Positions 25,213 to 34,567 are shown, numbered from the stretch's first letter. The stretch is DNA of 64,000 nt from Paracidovorax anthurii (GCF_003269065.1 NZ_QLTA01000020.1:1-64000); one strand, 5' to 3'. Numbers and translations are program-made. Notes: generated by a model not told the origin, from the letters alone.

Positions 25213-26673
25213 CTACCCCTGCCCGGCGGGAATCGCCACGGCCACCAGCAGCCCCCGCCCCCGGGCGCCGGCGCCGAGCTGCAGCGACGCGCCATGCACG
25301 CGCGCGATTTCGTCGGCGATGGCCAGCCCCAGGCCCGTGCCCTCGCCGGCCGCGCCCGGCACGCGGTAGAAGCGCTGCAGCACCCGCGCCCGCTCGGACT
25401 CCGCGATGCCCGGCCCGTCGTCCTCCACCTGCAGGAAGGCCTGCGCCCCGGCGCCGCTGGCCGCCATGCCGCAGCGCAGCGTCACGCTGCCGCCCTCGGG
25501 CGTGTACTTGATGGCGTTGTCCACGAGGTTGGAGAGCAGCTCGCGCAGCAGCCACCCATGGCCCAGGGCCTGGGCGGGGCCCACCTCCAGGCCCAGGTCC
25601 AGGCCCTTGACGGTGGCCGCGTCCAGGAAGGCCTCCAGCAGGCTCTCGCACAGGGCCTTGAGGTCCACGCGCTGCATGGGCTGGCCGTCGAGGCTGCCGG
25701 CATCGGCGCGCGACAGCGCCAGGAGCTGGTGCGCGAGCTTGGAGGTGCGGCGCGCGGCGTGGCGGAGCTTTTCGATTTCTTCCGCTCCCAAAAGAATAGC
25801 ACTCCGCCCAATATCGACGACGACACGGAGCGGATTCTTCCCCACATCTCCCATGGGATGGCCCGGAGCGCGCCCCGTGGCGCGCGCCGAGAGCGCCCAG
25901 GCCTCCACCTGCGCCTGCAGGCCCGCGAGCGGCGTGCGCAGCTGGTGGGCGGCGTCGGCCACGAAGCGCCGCTGCCCCTCCGCCTGCGCATTCACCAGGC
26001 CGAACAGGCGGTTGAGCGATCGCACGAGCGGCCGCACCTCGGCGGGAGAGGCCGCCTCCGGGATCGGGCTCAGGTCGCGCGGCGAGCGGCGCTCCACGGC
26101 CTCGGCCAGGTCCACCAGCGGCTTGAAGGCGCGCCGCACGGCCCAGTGGATCGCCAGCCCGGCCGCCGCCACCAGCACCAGGTTGGGCAGCAGCACGCGC
26201 ACCAGCATCTGCCGGCCCCACTGCTGCCGGGGGTCGGAGCCGTCGGCCAGTGCCACCACCAGCTCGCCCGCGCCGGTGTAGCTCCGGTTCACCGCGATGC
26301 GGTAGGTGGCGCCGTCGTGCTCGATGCTGTGGAACTCGGGCTCGTGCGTGGCGGGCACGGCGCCGCGCACCCACGGGTCGCCCAGCAGCACGCGGCCCGA
26401 GAGATCCTGCACGCTGTAGCCCGCGAAGCCGGCGTTCTGCCGCAGGAATTCCTCCACCGGCGGGGCGAGCAGCAACAGGGGCGGATCGCCGTCGCGCAAG
26501 GGCGGCGCCACCACCGAGTCCGCCAGCGCGGGCAGCAGGCGCATCAGGCGCTGGTCGTGGTGGCCCGCGGCCTCGTCGGCCGAGCGGTAGTCCAGCCACG
26601 CGCCGACCAGCGCGAGCACGCACAGCGGCAGCACCAGCAGCAGCAGCAGGCGGTTGCGCAGCGCGGAGGTCAT
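25213..26673 (-). CDS. Sensor histidine kinase (TctE/QseC-like) with an insertion
   Basis: A 486-residue inner-membrane kinase. It has a membrane span at residues ~8-25, a periplasmic sensor domain, a second span near residue 165 and a HAMP-like linker. The dimerisation domain has the phospho-acceptor H243 in AAHQLRTPLAGL. The ATPase domain has NLVDNAIKYTPEGG, DDGPGIAESE and GTGLGLAIADEIARVHGA. Between the two dimerisation helices are about 24 extra residues (~262-290), whereas related kinases have a short turn. The response-regulator gene starts upstream and ends 12 nt before this start. Similarity suggests the TctE group, which controls tricarboxylate uptake; the ligand is unproven. Confidence 0.85.
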   Translation of the reverse strand: MTSALRNRLLLLLVLPLCVLALVGAWLDYRSADEAAGHHDQRLMRLLPALADSVVAPPLRDGDPPLLLLAPPVEEFLRQNAGFAGYSVQDLSGRVLLGDPWVRGAVPATHEPEFHSIEHDGATYRIAVNRSYTGAGELVVALADGSDPRQQWGRQMLVRVLLPNLVLVAAAGLAIHWAVRRAFKPLVDLAEAVERRSPRDLSPIPEAASPAEVRPLVRSLNRLFGLVNAQAEGQRRFVADAAHQLRTPLAGLQAQVEAWALSARATGRAPGHPMGDVGKNPLRVVVDIGRSAILLGAEEIEKLRHAARRTSKLAHQLLALSRADAGSLDGQPMQRVDLKALCESLLEAFLDAATVKGLDLGLEVGPAQALGHGWLLRELLSNLVDNAIKYTPEGGSVTLRCGMAASGAGAQAFLQVEDDGPGIAESERARVLQRFYRVPGAAGEGTGLGLAIADEIARVHGASLQLGAGARGRGLLVAVAIPAGQG

Positions 26674-26685
26674 CGCGCGGCGGCG

Positions 26686-27405
26686 TCAGCCCGGCGCCGG
26701 CGGGCGCAGCTCCAGCCGGTAGCCGAAGCCCCGGATGGAGCGCAGCGCCACGCCGCCGGGCTCCAGCTTGCCGCGCAGGCGGGACACATACACCTCCACC
26801 GCATTGGGCGTGATCTCCTTGTCCCAGCCGGTGAGGGCCTGCACCAGCTTGTCCTTGCTGGTGGGCTTGGGGGCGTGGATGAGCAGGTATTCGAGCACCG
26901 TCCACTCCCGCGGGCCCAGCTCGATCGTGTGGCGCACGGGCAGCCCGCCGCCGGCCGGCGGCATCTGCAGGCTCGCGCAGCGGCCGGCCGTGTCCAGCTC
27001 CAGCGGCCCGAAGCTCAGCACCGCCGTGGTGGCGGCCTGGGAGCGGCGCAGCAGCGCGCGCAGGCGCGCGAGCAGCTCGGGCAGTTCGTAGGGCTTGACC
27101 ATGTAGTCGTCGGCCCCCAGGTCCAGCCCCTGCACGCGGTCGTGCAGCGCATCGCGGGCCGTGAGGATCAGCACCGGCATGGCGGGGTGGGCCATGCCCG
27201 GGCGGCGCAGGCAGCGCGTGAGTTCGAGCCCGTCCATGCCGGGCAGGCCGATGTCGATGATCGCGGCGTCGAACGACTCCCCGCGCAGCACCTCCTCCGC
27301 ACGCTCGCCGCTGCCCACCCAGTCCACCGCGTAGCCGGCGTCGGTGAGCCCCAGCTTGATGCCGCTGGCCAGCATCACGTCGTCCTCGACCAGCAGGATG
27401 CGCAT
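26686..27405 (-). CDS. OmpR-family response regulator (TctD/QseB-like)
   Basis: A 239-residue response regulator. The receiver domain has the acidic pair E7-D8-D9, phospho-acceptor D51 in AIIDIGLPGMDG and the lysine in DDYMVKPYE. The C-terminal winged helix has LGPREWTVLEYLLIHA and VEVYVSRLRGKL with FGYRLE at the end. A stretch of about 20 residues between the domains (PPAGGGLPVRHTIEL) is longer than usual. It is the partner of the downstream kinase and the first gene of the pair. Confidence 0.9.
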   Translation of the reverse strand: MRILLVEDDVMLASGIKLGLTDAGYAVDWVGSGERAEEVLRGESFDAAIIDIGLPGMDGLELTRCLRRPGMAHPAMPVLILTARDALHDRVQGLDLGADDYMVKPYELPELLARLRALLRRSQAATTAVLSFGPLELDTAGRCASLQMPPAGGGLPVRHTIELGPREWTVLEYLLIHAPKPTSKDKLVQALTGWDKEITPNAVEVYVSRLRGKLEPGGVALRSIRGFGYRLELRPPAPG

Positions 27406-27525
27406 GTCCTCGCGCGCCCTACCCGAGAAATCGGGGAGGTTTCGCCACCGGGCCGCCCCAAGGCAAAACGCGGCCCCCCCGGGGGGCAGGGAACCACACG
27501 CAGCGGGTGACCGTGGGGGCCATGT
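27406..27525. repeat. GC-rich hairpin element downstream of argB
   Basis: The 120-bp gap holds a CCCCCCGGGGGG-type palindrome (around 27474-27488) and GGCCGCCCC/GGGGCGGCC-like arms. This style of intergenic hairpin is common in Comamonadaceae in my memory. It lies just after the argB stop and before the response regulator, and may act as a 3' terminator or spacer. Only one copy was seen in this window. Confidence 0.35.
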
Positions 27526-28416
27526 TCAGTGGCTGCGGATCATCGTGCCGTAGGCCTGGTCCGTCAGGATCTCCAGCAGCATGGAATGCGGCACGCGGCC
27601 ATCGACGATGTGCACCGCGTTCACGCCGCTCTTGGCCGCGTCGATAGCGCCGGCCAGCTTGGGCAGCATGCCGCCGGAGATAGTGCCGTCGGCCACCAGC
27701 TCGTCGATCTCGCGGGCGGTGAGCTCGGTGATGAGCTGGCCCGCCTTGTCGAGCACGCCGGGGATGTTGGTGAGCATCATCAGCTTCTCGGCCTTGAGCA
27801 CCGTCGCCAGCTTGCTGGCCACCACGTCGGCGTTGATGTTGTAGCTCTCGTTCTCCTCGCCGAAGCCCAGCGGGCTGATCACGGGGATGAAGGCATCGTC
27901 CTGCAGCGCCTTGACCACGCTGGGGTCGATGGCGACGATGTCGCCCACCTGGCCGATGTCGTGCTCCCGGGTGGGGTCGTCCTTGTCGGCCAGCTTGAGC
28001 TTGCGCGCGCGGATCAGGCCGCCGTCGCGCCCCGTGAGGCCCACGGCCTTGCCGCCGGCCTGGTTGATCAGGCCCACGATGTCCTGCTGCACCTCGCCGG
28101 CCAGCACCCATTCGACCACTTCCATGGTCTCGGCATCGGTCACCCGCATGCCCTGGATGAAGTGGCCCTGCTTGCCCAGGCGCTTGAGCGCGGTCTCGAT
28201 CTGCGGGCCGCCGCCGTGCACCACCACGGGGTTCATCCCCACCAGCTTGAGCAGCACCACGTCCTCGGCGAAGTCGGCCTGCAGCGCCGGATCGGTCATG
28301 GCGTTGCCGCCGTACTTGATGACGATGGTCTTGCCGTGGAACTTGCGGATGTAGGGCAGAGCCTGGGCCAGGATCTCGGCCTTGTCCCGGGGGGCGATGG
28401 ATTGCAGATCGGTCAT
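27526..28416 (-). CDS. argB: Acetylglutamate kinase
   Basis: A 296-residue kinase that phosphorylates N-acetyl-L-glutamate, the second step of arginine synthesis in the cytosol. Landmarks are the phosphate-binding [12 protein letters not shown] (residues ~29-40), [14 protein letters not shown], the substrate site [12 protein letters not shown] and GGMLPKL. An extended N-terminal helix ([20 protein letters not shown]) is typical of the hexameric, arginine-inhibited form. ATG 28416 gives the family length; the longer open frame upstream runs through the intergenic repeat and is not coding. Confidence 0.95.
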   Translation of the reverse strand: MTDLQSIAPRDKAEILAQALPYIRKFHGKTIVIKYGGNAMTDPALQADFAEDVVLLKLVGMNPVVVHGGGPQIETALKRLGKQGHFIQGMRVTDAETMEVVEWVLAGEVQQDIVGLINQAGGKAVGLTGRDGGLIRARKLKLADKDDPTREHDIGQVGDIVAIDPSVVKALQDDAFIPVISPLGFGEENESYNINADVVASKLATVLKAEKLMMLTNIPGVLDKAGQLITELTAREIDELVADGTISGGMLPKLAGAIDAAKSGVNAVHIVDGRVPHSMLLEILTDQAYGTMIRSH

Positions 28417-28779
28417 GGAGCGCTCGACGTGAAAAGCAGGGGCTGCACGGGGGGTGGAAAAGTGCGCATTGTGCCCGCTCGCGGCCCCGACCCGCCCTGC
28501 CGCGGCGGGCGGACCTCTGGCGTGGAGAGTCACCCGCGACGCATGAAACCGGCGCTGCGCCCCCCGTCCGATGGCCGCGGAGCAGGCCACGCCAGCAGAC
28601 GCCGTGGAGCGGGCTTCGCCCGGCCACCGGCGTCGTCCCCCTTCCCGCGCGCAGCGCGAGAGAAGGGGCTGAAGGCCGCGGCTCCAAGCCTGCCTGCGCA
28701 GGCTTGGACGGCCCTGAAGAGCTGCCGCCTCTGGCGGCCGCACCGAGGCGCGAAGCGCCACAGGGGGTTGTTCTCTATT
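28417..28779. other. 363-bp intergenic region holding repeat copy 1
   Basis: No gene is supported here. The segment from 28531 to 28771 is the structured repeat described separately. The 114 bp between the repeat and argB presumably contain the argB promoter; no clear -35/-10 pair stands out. Confidence 0.6.
28531..28771 (-). repeat. Structured intergenic repeat, copy 1
   Basis: This 241-bp element is nearly identical to 55795-56041. Hairpins read directly are a compound stem (28638-28644 with 28662-28668, inner 28646-28650 with 28654-28658), a perfect 10-bp stem (28684-28693 with 28698-28707) and two smaller ones (GCCGCC/GGCGGC and GGCGC/GCGCC). On the minus strand it begins 9 nt after the stop of the WecA-like gene and ends about 115 nt before argB. 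An open frame on its minus strand ([10 protein letters not shown]...) exists in both copies but has no ribosome site or family. A 3' structural or terminator-associated repeat is the better reading. Confidence 0.8.
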
Positions 28780-29883
28780 TCAATGGCGCAGCCAGCTAGG
28801 CACCTTGAACCGCACGATCGCCAGGTAGGCGGTCACGTAGGCCAGTCCGAAGAGGCCGCAGAAGGCCATGAGCACCGGCGTGTTGCTCCAGAAGAGCACC
28901 GCCGGCACCACGGTGAGCATGGTGAAGCCCCACAGGTACGGGGAGGTGCGGTTGTTGCGCATGAGCACGCGCCGGGATTCGTCGTCGTGGAACACGCCGC
29001 GCACGATGCGGCGGTAGATCAGCTGGTGAAAATGCAGCGCGTCCGCCACGCCCGGCGAGACGCCCCGCGCCAGCTTGCGGTAGCTGGAGAACAGCGTCTC
29101 CCACACCGGATACATCATCAGCAGCATCGGGAACCAGGGCGAGACCTCATGGTTGCGCTGCACCAGCGCGATGCTGCTGAGGGCGATCATCACCCCCCAG
29201 ATGTACGAGCCGCCATCGCCGGCGAAAAGCATGCCCCGGGGGTAGTTCCAGACCAGGAAGCCCATGGTGGCCGCGGCGGTGCAGATCAGCAGGGACGCGA
29301 GGGCGCGGTCCCCCACCTGCAGGCTCACGTGGGCCAGCGCCAGGCAGGCGATCAGCGCCACCATGCCGGCCAGCCCGTTGTAGCCGTCGATGATGTTGAA
29401 CGCATGGGGCAGGCCGGCCACGGCCACCACGACGATCGCCATCCCCAGCCAGGGCGTCTCCACCAGATAGGCGTCCAGCCACGGCAGGCCCAGCCGGGGC
29501 AGGTTCATGTTGAGCACCATCAGGGCCACGCCGCCCGAGAGCGCCGTGAGCAGCAGCCGGTAGCGCACGGTGAGCCGCTGGGTCATGTCCTCGGCGATGC
29601 CGCCGACGGCCGCGGGCAGCAGCGACGCCAGCCACCAGCCGACCCACGTGCCCAGGCGCAGCGATCCCGGATCGCCCATCCAGAGCGACTGCAGGGCGCC
29701 CAGGGCCCAGCTCGCGCCCATGCCGCACAGCAGCGCGATACCGCCCAGGCGCGGCACGTCGCCGAGGTGGAAGCGCTGCGGCATCGTCTCGCCGTAGTTG
29801 GCGGCATGGCCGCGCCCCCAACGCACGATCACCGCCGCCGTCAGCGCCGACACCAGAAAACTGACCAAGGACAACCAAATCAT
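28780..29883 (-). CDS. WecA/TagO/RfbF-like polyprenyl-phosphate sugar-1-phosphate transferase
   Basis: A 367-residue membrane protein with about 10 to 11 spans, in the MraY/WecA superfamily. These enzymes start a glycan by moving a HexNAc-1-phosphate from UDP-sugar to undecaprenyl phosphate at the cytoplasmic face. Signatures are DVPRLGG (residues 42-48), GGIAED (94-99, in place of DD), FNIIDGYNGLAG (162-173) and FAGDGGSYIWG (220-230). The C-terminal cytoplasmic loop has HFHQLIYRR, the usual histidine motif. ATGA overlap with the upstream glycosyltransferase indicates coupling. It is the likely first step of the surface glycan made by this locus. Confidence 0.85.
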   Translation of the reverse strand: MIWLSLVSFLVSALTAAVIVRWGRGHAANYGETMPQRFHLGDVPRLGGIALLCGMGASWALGALQSLWMGDPGSLRLGTWVGWWLASLLPAAVGGIAEDMTQRLTVRYRLLLTALSGGVALMVLNMNLPRLGLPWLDAYLVETPWLGMAIVVVAVAGLPHAFNIIDGYNGLAGMVALIACLALAHVSLQVGDRALASLLICTAAATMGFLVWNYPRGMLFAGDGGSYIWGVMIALSSIALVQRNHEVSPWFPMLLMMYPVWETLFSSYRKLARGVSPGVADALHFHQLIYRRIVRGVFHDDESRRVLMRNNRTSPYLWGFTMLTVVPAVLFWSNTPVLMAFCGLFGLAYVTAYLAIVRFKVPSWLRH

Positions 29884-30665
29884 GAAGCACCGATCGTACG
29901 CGGCCCTTTTGTATCCGCCCGCAACAAAGATTGCGCCTTCCGATACACGGGCGACCGCCAGAGCCGCCACAGGCTCCGCACATGCCATGCCAGATGCGCC
30001 CCGCGCCGGTGGCTGGCCCGCTGCCCCGCGTGCACCACGCGCACCGGCGCCTTCGCCAGGGACAGGCCCTCCAGGCGCAGGCGCAGGCACAGGTCCACGT
30101 CCTCGCAGTACATGAAATAGCCCTCGTCGAAGCCGCCCACCGCCTGCCAGGCCGCCAGCGGGAAGACCAGGCAGGCCGCGTTCACCCAGTCCACCCGGCG
30201 CTCGGGGCGCCGCAGCACGCGGCGGCGCCACAGGGCGGCGGGGGTGGGAAGCTCGCGCTCGGCGTCCTGCGGGGCGCCGCGTCCGTCCACCTGCACGGGA
30301 TAGGCGCAGCCCACGCCCGGCGCGGCGGCGGCCTCCCGCAGCAGCGGGAAGGGGTCGCCGTCCAGCAGCGCGACGTCGGGATTGAGCACGCAGACGAACG
30401 GCTCGCGCGCGTCCCGCAGCGCCCGGTTGTGGTTGGCGCCGAACCCGAGCGGGCGCGGATTGCGGCGGATGTCCAGCACGAAGGGCCAGCCGCCCTCGGG
30501 CGCGGCGGGCTCCGCCTCGGGCACGTTGAGCGTCAGCACGACGCGCGCCACGCTGGCGCGGCAGCGCTGCGCCATGGCATGCAGCAAGGCCTGCACCAGG
30601 GGGCCGTGGCCGTGGCTGACCACCGAGACGGCCAGGCCTTGGTGCATGTCGGAATTCGTCATCAT
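29880..30665 (-). CDS. Glycosyltransferase family 2 (rhamnosyltransferase-like)
   Basis: A 261-residue GT-A enzyme of family 2, like the WbbL rhamnosyltransferases. The N-terminal strand LAVSVVSHGHGPLV starts the nucleotide fold. LNPDVALLDGDPF is the acidic metal/nucleotide motif, and GYFMYCEDVDLCLRL holds the ED acceptor-site motif. ATG at 30665 or 30662 (MMTNSD) are both possible; the upstream frame crosses the divergent promoter. Its stop overlaps the start of the WecA-like gene. dTDP-rhamnose could be the donor, since the rhamnose operon lies at 58-61 kb; that link is inferred. Confidence 0.8.
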   Translation of the reverse strand: MMTNSDMHQGLAVSVVSHGHGPLVQALLHAMAQRCRASVARVVLTLNVPEAEPAAPEGGWPFVLDIRRNPRPLGFGANHNRALRDAREPFVCVLNPDVALLDGDPFPLLREAAAAPGVGCAYPVQVDGRGAPQDAERELPTPAALWRRRVLRRPERRVDWVNAACLVFPLAAWQAVGGFDEGYFMYCEDVDLCLRLRLEGLSLAKAPVRVVHAGQRASHRRGAHLAWHVRSLWRLWRSPVYRKAQSLLRADTKGPRTIGAS

Positions 30666-30760
30666 GGGTCGCGTATTGTCGTCTGTGGCGCCGAGCCCCC
30701 CGCGCCGGCGCCCGTTACGCCTGCTACAAGCGGTCTTCACGCGGCCGTCATAATCCCGGG

Positions 30761-33700
30761 ATGACCCAAACAATCGAGGATTTGCACGTATATCTGCGCA
30801 ACATCCGGCCCGATGAGCGCACTTCCCTCTCCGTCCTGGCGGAACAGATCCACGAAGGCGCCAGCGTGCTGGACCTGGGCTGCGGCAGCGGGGCCCTGGG
30901 CCAGTACCTCTCCGAAACCCGCGGCACCACCAGCGACGGCGTGACCTGGAGCGAGGCCGAAGCGGCCCACGCCCGCCCCCACTACCGCCGCGTGGTGGTC
31001 GATGACCTCGAAACCTGCGACCTGGTTACCGTTTTTACCGGCCAGCGGTACGACTACATCGTCTGCGCCGACGTGCTGGAGCACCTGCGGCGCCCCGAGC
31101 ATGTGCTTGACCTGTGCCGGGAGCTGCTCGTGCCCGGCGGCCGCCTGCTGATCTCGGTGCCCAACGCCGGCTACTGCGGGCTGGTGGCCGAGCTGCTGCA
31201 GGGCGAATTCCGCTACCGCGAGGAAGGGCTGCTGGACCGCACCCACCTGCGCTTCTTCACCCGCCGCTCGCTCGCACGCTTCCTGGGCGAACACGGCTGG
31301 GCGCTGGACGGCATCGACACCATCCGGCGCGAGGTGCCCGAGTCCGAGTTCGACGACGCGTTCGACACCCTGCCCCCCGCCGTGGCCCGGCACCTGCTGG
31401 TCACGCCGGACGCCATGGCCTACCAGTTCATCGGCGTGGCCCGGCCCGCCGCCGGCGCGGTCGCCAACGACCCGGGGCCGGAAACCGATACCCAGCCCCC
31501 CCAGGCCCTGTTCACCGCCCAGCTCTACTGGGGCACCGCGCAGGGCTATGCCGAGGACCAGAAGCTCACGGCCCGGGGCGCCATCGGCGAGCCCCGCCAG
31601 ACCCTGCGCTTCGCGCTGCCCGCCTCCGGGGCCCCCGTCACCCAGTTGCGGCTCGACCCCGCCGACCGGCCCGGCTTCCTGCACCTGCACGGCATCACGC
31701 TGCGCGCGCCGGATGGCTCCGCCGCGTGGTCGTGGCGTGCCGACGCCGAATCGCGCACCCAGCTCGCCCGCATGCCCCACCAGCAGATCGCCTGGGACCT
31801 GCAGGCCCTGCCGGCGGCGGCGGCCTCCAGCCTGCTGCTGCTGACCGGGGACGACCCGTGGATGCAGCTGCCGGTCCCGGCCGAGGCGCTCGCCGCGCAC
31901 GCCCGCGAGGGCGCCAGCCTGGAGGTCGATCTGGGCTGGCCCATGTCGGCCGACTACCTCGCTCTCTCGGGCGCCGTGCGCCCCCTGCAGGACCGGATCG
32001 CGCGCCTGGAGCACGACAGCGCCGAGGCACGCCAGCGCCTGGCCGAGACGCGTGGCGCGCTGGAGCAGGAGCAGCAGTCGCTGGACAACGAGAAGCGCGC
32101 GCACGAGGCGCTCAAGGAAAGCGCCACCGGCCTGCTGAGGCAGCGCGCCGACCTGCAGCAGGAATCGGCGCAGTTCCAGCGCAACGCCCGGCAACTGCAG
32201 CACGAGCTGGCCCAGTTGCAGCACCACCTGAAAACCATCGAAAACTCCACCGTGTTCCGAGCGACCCGCCCCATCGTCCATGCCAAGATGCGCATCGACC
32301 GCCTGCTCGGGCGCGGCCCGCGCCCCGCCGAGGTCGCGCAGCGCGTGCCGACGCCCGTGCCCCCGACGCCGCACCCGGTGGACGTCATCGTGCCCGTGTA
32401 CCGGGGACTTGCCGACACGCAGCTGTGCGTGGAATCGGTGCTCGCGAGCCCCTGCCAGACGCCCTACCGGCTCGTCGTCATCAACGACGCCAGCCCCGAG
32501 CCCGAGGTCACGGCCTGGCTGCGCGAGCGCGCCGCCCGGGACGATCGCATCCTCCTGCTCGAAAACGAAGAGAACCTGGGCTTCGTCGGCACCGTCAACC
32601 GCGGCATGGCGCTGAGCGAGCACCACGACGTGCTGCTGCTCAACAGCGACACCGAGGTGGCCAACGACTGGCTCGACCGCATCCGGCGCGCCGCCTACGG
32701 CGATGCCCGGGTGGCCTCGGTCACGCCCTTCTCCAACAACGCCACCATCTGCAGCTACCCGCGCTTTTGCAAGGACAACGACCTGCCGCCCGGCTACGAC
32801 ACGGCGCGCCTCGACGCCCTGTGCGCGCAGACCCACCCCGGCGCCGTGGTGGACGTGCCCACGGGCGTGGGCTTTTGCATGTACATCCGGCGCGACTGCC
32901 TGCAACAGCTCGGGCTCTTCGACACGGAGCACTTCGGCAAGGGCTACGGCGAGGAAAACGATTTCTGCCAGCGCGCCCAGGCGGCGGGATGGCGCAACCT
33001 GCACCTGCTCGACACCTTCGTGCTGCACACGGGCGGGGTGAGCTTCGGCGACAGCAAGAGCCCCCGCGAGCTGGCGGCCATGGAGACCCTGCGCCGCCTG
33101 CACCCCCACTACGAGCGCGACGTGCACGCCTTCGTGCAGGACGACCCCGCGCGCGCGCATCGCCTCGCGCTGGACGTGGCCCGCATCGCCGCCGCCGGGC
33201 TGCCGGCCGTGCTGGCCGTGCTGCACGACCGCGCGGGTGGCACGGTGCGCCACGTGCGCGAGCTGGCCGCCCACCTGGCGGGCCAGGCCGTGTTCCTCAC
33301 GCTCGCCCCCGCGGCGGGCCAGGGCGTGCGCCTGCGGCTCGCCGGCGAGGACGAGGCCTTCGAGCTGGCCTTCCGGCTGCCCGAGCAGTTCGACGACCTG
33401 CTGGCCGTGCTGCGCCAGCTCGGCGTGCGGCACCTGCACTACCACCACCTCCTCGGCCACGGCCCGGAGGTGCGCGACATCCCGCACCTGCTGGGCGTCT
33501 CGTACGACTTCACGGCGCACGACTACTACAGCTACTGCACCCACATCTCGATGACCGACAGCACCAACCGCTACGCCGGCGAGACCGGCCCGGGACAGTG
33601 CAAGTGCTGCGATCCCGCGATGGCCTCACCGCTGGCCGGCAGCACCGTGGCGCAGTGGCGCGGCGCCAATGCCCGGCTGCTGTCGGGCGCGCGGCGCGTG

Positions 33701-34567
33701 ATCGCGCCCAGCCACGACACCGCCCGGCGCATCGCCGGCTTCGCGCCGGTCGCGCGCGTGCACGCCGTGCCGCACACCGACATGCCGGACGCCTCGCTCC
33801 TGCCCGCACCCGCGCCGCGCCCGCTGCCGCCCGGACGGCGCCTGAAGGTGGTGGTGATCGGTGCCCTGAGCGCCATCAAGGGCGCCGACGTGCTCGAAGC
33901 CGTGGCGCTGGAGGCCGCGCGGCGCGATGCCCCGGTGGACTTCCACCTCATCGGCTACGGCTACCGCAGCCTGCAGACCCAGCCCCGCGCGCGCCTCACG
34001 GTGCACGGCGAATACCAGGAAAAAGACCTGCCCGGCCTACTGCAATGGCTGGAGCCCGACCTCGTCTGGTTCCCCGCGCAGTGGCCCGAGACCTACAGCT
34101 ACACGCTGAGCGCCGCGCTGCTCGCGGGCCTGCCCGTCGCCGTGCCCGACCTGGGCGCGTTCGCCGAGCGGCTCGCGGGGCGCCCCTGGAGCTGGGTGCG
34201 CCCCTGGGACGCCACCGGGGCCCAGTGGCTGGCCTGGTTCTGCGACGTGCGGGAGCGGCATTTCGCCACCGGCGCCGCGCCGGCCCTGCAGGAGGCCCAG
34301 CCCCAACCCGCGGCGGAACACCCCGCGCCCGAGCCCTTCCGCTACCAGACCGACTACCTGGCGGGCATCGCCCTGCCCGCGCCCATCGAGGGCGTGCCGA
34401 TGGCCGAGCTGGCGCGCTACGTGCCGGCCGAGACGCCCGCGGCGGCGGCCCGCTCCGGGGTGCTCTCCGCCGTGGTGTACCTGCGCTCCCTGCCCGTGCT
34501 GCGCGGCGTGGCGCGGCGCATTCCGGCGCACTGGCAGCGCCGCGTCAAGAACTGGCTGACGGCCTGA
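30761..34567 (+). CDS. Three-domain methyltransferase / GT2 / GT-B glycan enzyme
   Basis: A 1268-residue fusion. Residues ~25-230 form a class I SAM methyltransferase (VLDLGCGSGALGQ at 36-48, YDYIVCADVLEHL at 97-109). Residues ~245-400 have no recognised family. Residues ~404-505 are a coiled coil rich in Gln, Glu, Arg and Leu. Residues ~537-786 are a GT2 domain (VDVIVPVYRG, LLLNSDTEVANDW, GYGEENDFCQRA). Residues ~800-1215 are a GT-B-type glycosyltransferase (VVVIGALSAIKGADVLEAVA and SAALLAGLPVAVPDLGAF). ATG 30761 follows a 95-bp divergent region. Such fusions are known in O-antigen or capsule loci for chain extension and end modification with length control by the coiled coil, as in WbdD; this analogy is inferred. 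Confidence 0.85.
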   Translation: MTQTIEDLHVYLRNIRPDERTSLSVLAEQIHEGASVLDLGCGSGALGQYLSETRGTTSDGVTWSEAEAAHARPHYRRVVVDDLETCDLVTVFTGQRYDYIVCADVLEHLRRPEHVLDLCRELLVPGGRLLISVPNAGYCGLVAELLQGEFRYREEGLLDRTHLRFFTRRSLARFLGEHGWALDGIDTIRREVPESEFDDAFDTLPPAVARHLLVTPDAMAYQFIGVARPAAGAVANDPGPETDTQPPQALFTAQLYWGTAQGYAEDQKLTARGAIGEPRQTLRFALPASGAPVTQLRLDPADRPGFLHLHGITLRAPDGSAAWSWRADAESRTQLARMPHQQIAWDLQALPAAAASSLLLLTGDDPWMQLPVPAEALAAHAREGASLEVDLGWPMSADYLALSGAVRPLQDRIARLEHDSAEARQRLAETRGALEQEQQSLDNEKRAHEALKESATGLLRQRADLQQESAQFQRNARQLQHELAQLQHHLKTIENSTVFRATRPIVHAKMRIDRLLGRGPRPAEVAQRVPTPVPPTPHPVDVIVPVYRGLADTQLCVESVLASPCQTPYRLVVINDASPEPEVTAWLRERAARDDRILLLENEENLGFVGTVNRGMALSEHHDVLLLNSDTEVANDWLDRIRRAAYGDARVASVTPFSNNATICSYPRFCKDNDLPPGYDTARLDALCAQTHPGAVVDVPTGVGFCMYIRRDCLQQLGLFDTEHFGKGYGEENDFCQRAQAAGWRNLHLLDTFVLHTGGVSFGDSKSPRELAAMETLRRLHPHYERDVHAFVQDDPARAHRLALDVARIAAAGLPAVLAVLHDRAGGTVRHVRELAAHLAGQAVFLTLAPAAGQGVRLRLAGEDEAFELAFRLPEQFDDLLAVLRQLGVRHLHYHHLLGHGPEVRDIPHLLGVSYDFTAHDYYSYCTHISMTDSTNRYAGETGPGQCKCCDPAMASPLAGSTVAQWRGANARLLSGARRVIAPSHDTARRIAGFAPVARVHAVPHTDMPDASLLPAPAPRPLPPGRRLKVVVIGALSAIKGADVLEAVALEAARRDAPVDFHLIGYGYRSLQTQPRARLTVHGEYQEKDLPGLLQWLEPDLVWFPAQWPETYSYTLSAALLAGLPVAVPDLGAFAERLAGRPWSWVRPWDATGAQWLAWFCDVRERHFATGAAPALQEAQPQPAAEHPAPEPFRYQTDYLAGIALPAPIEGVPMAELARYVPAETPAAAARSGVLSAVVYLRSLPVLRGVARRIPAHWQRRVKNWLTA

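Noticed and set aside
28417..28761. N-terminal extension of argB, and the conserved [10 protein letters not shown] frame in both repeat copies
   Set aside because: No ribosome site; the extension lies in the structured repeat, and conservation is explained by hairpins. The 6-nt length difference keeps the frame but also keeps the stem, so it does not prove coding.
30737..33544. 935-codon minus-strand frame
   Set aside because: Antisense to the methyltransferase/glycosyltransferase fusion, which has recognisable motifs throughout.
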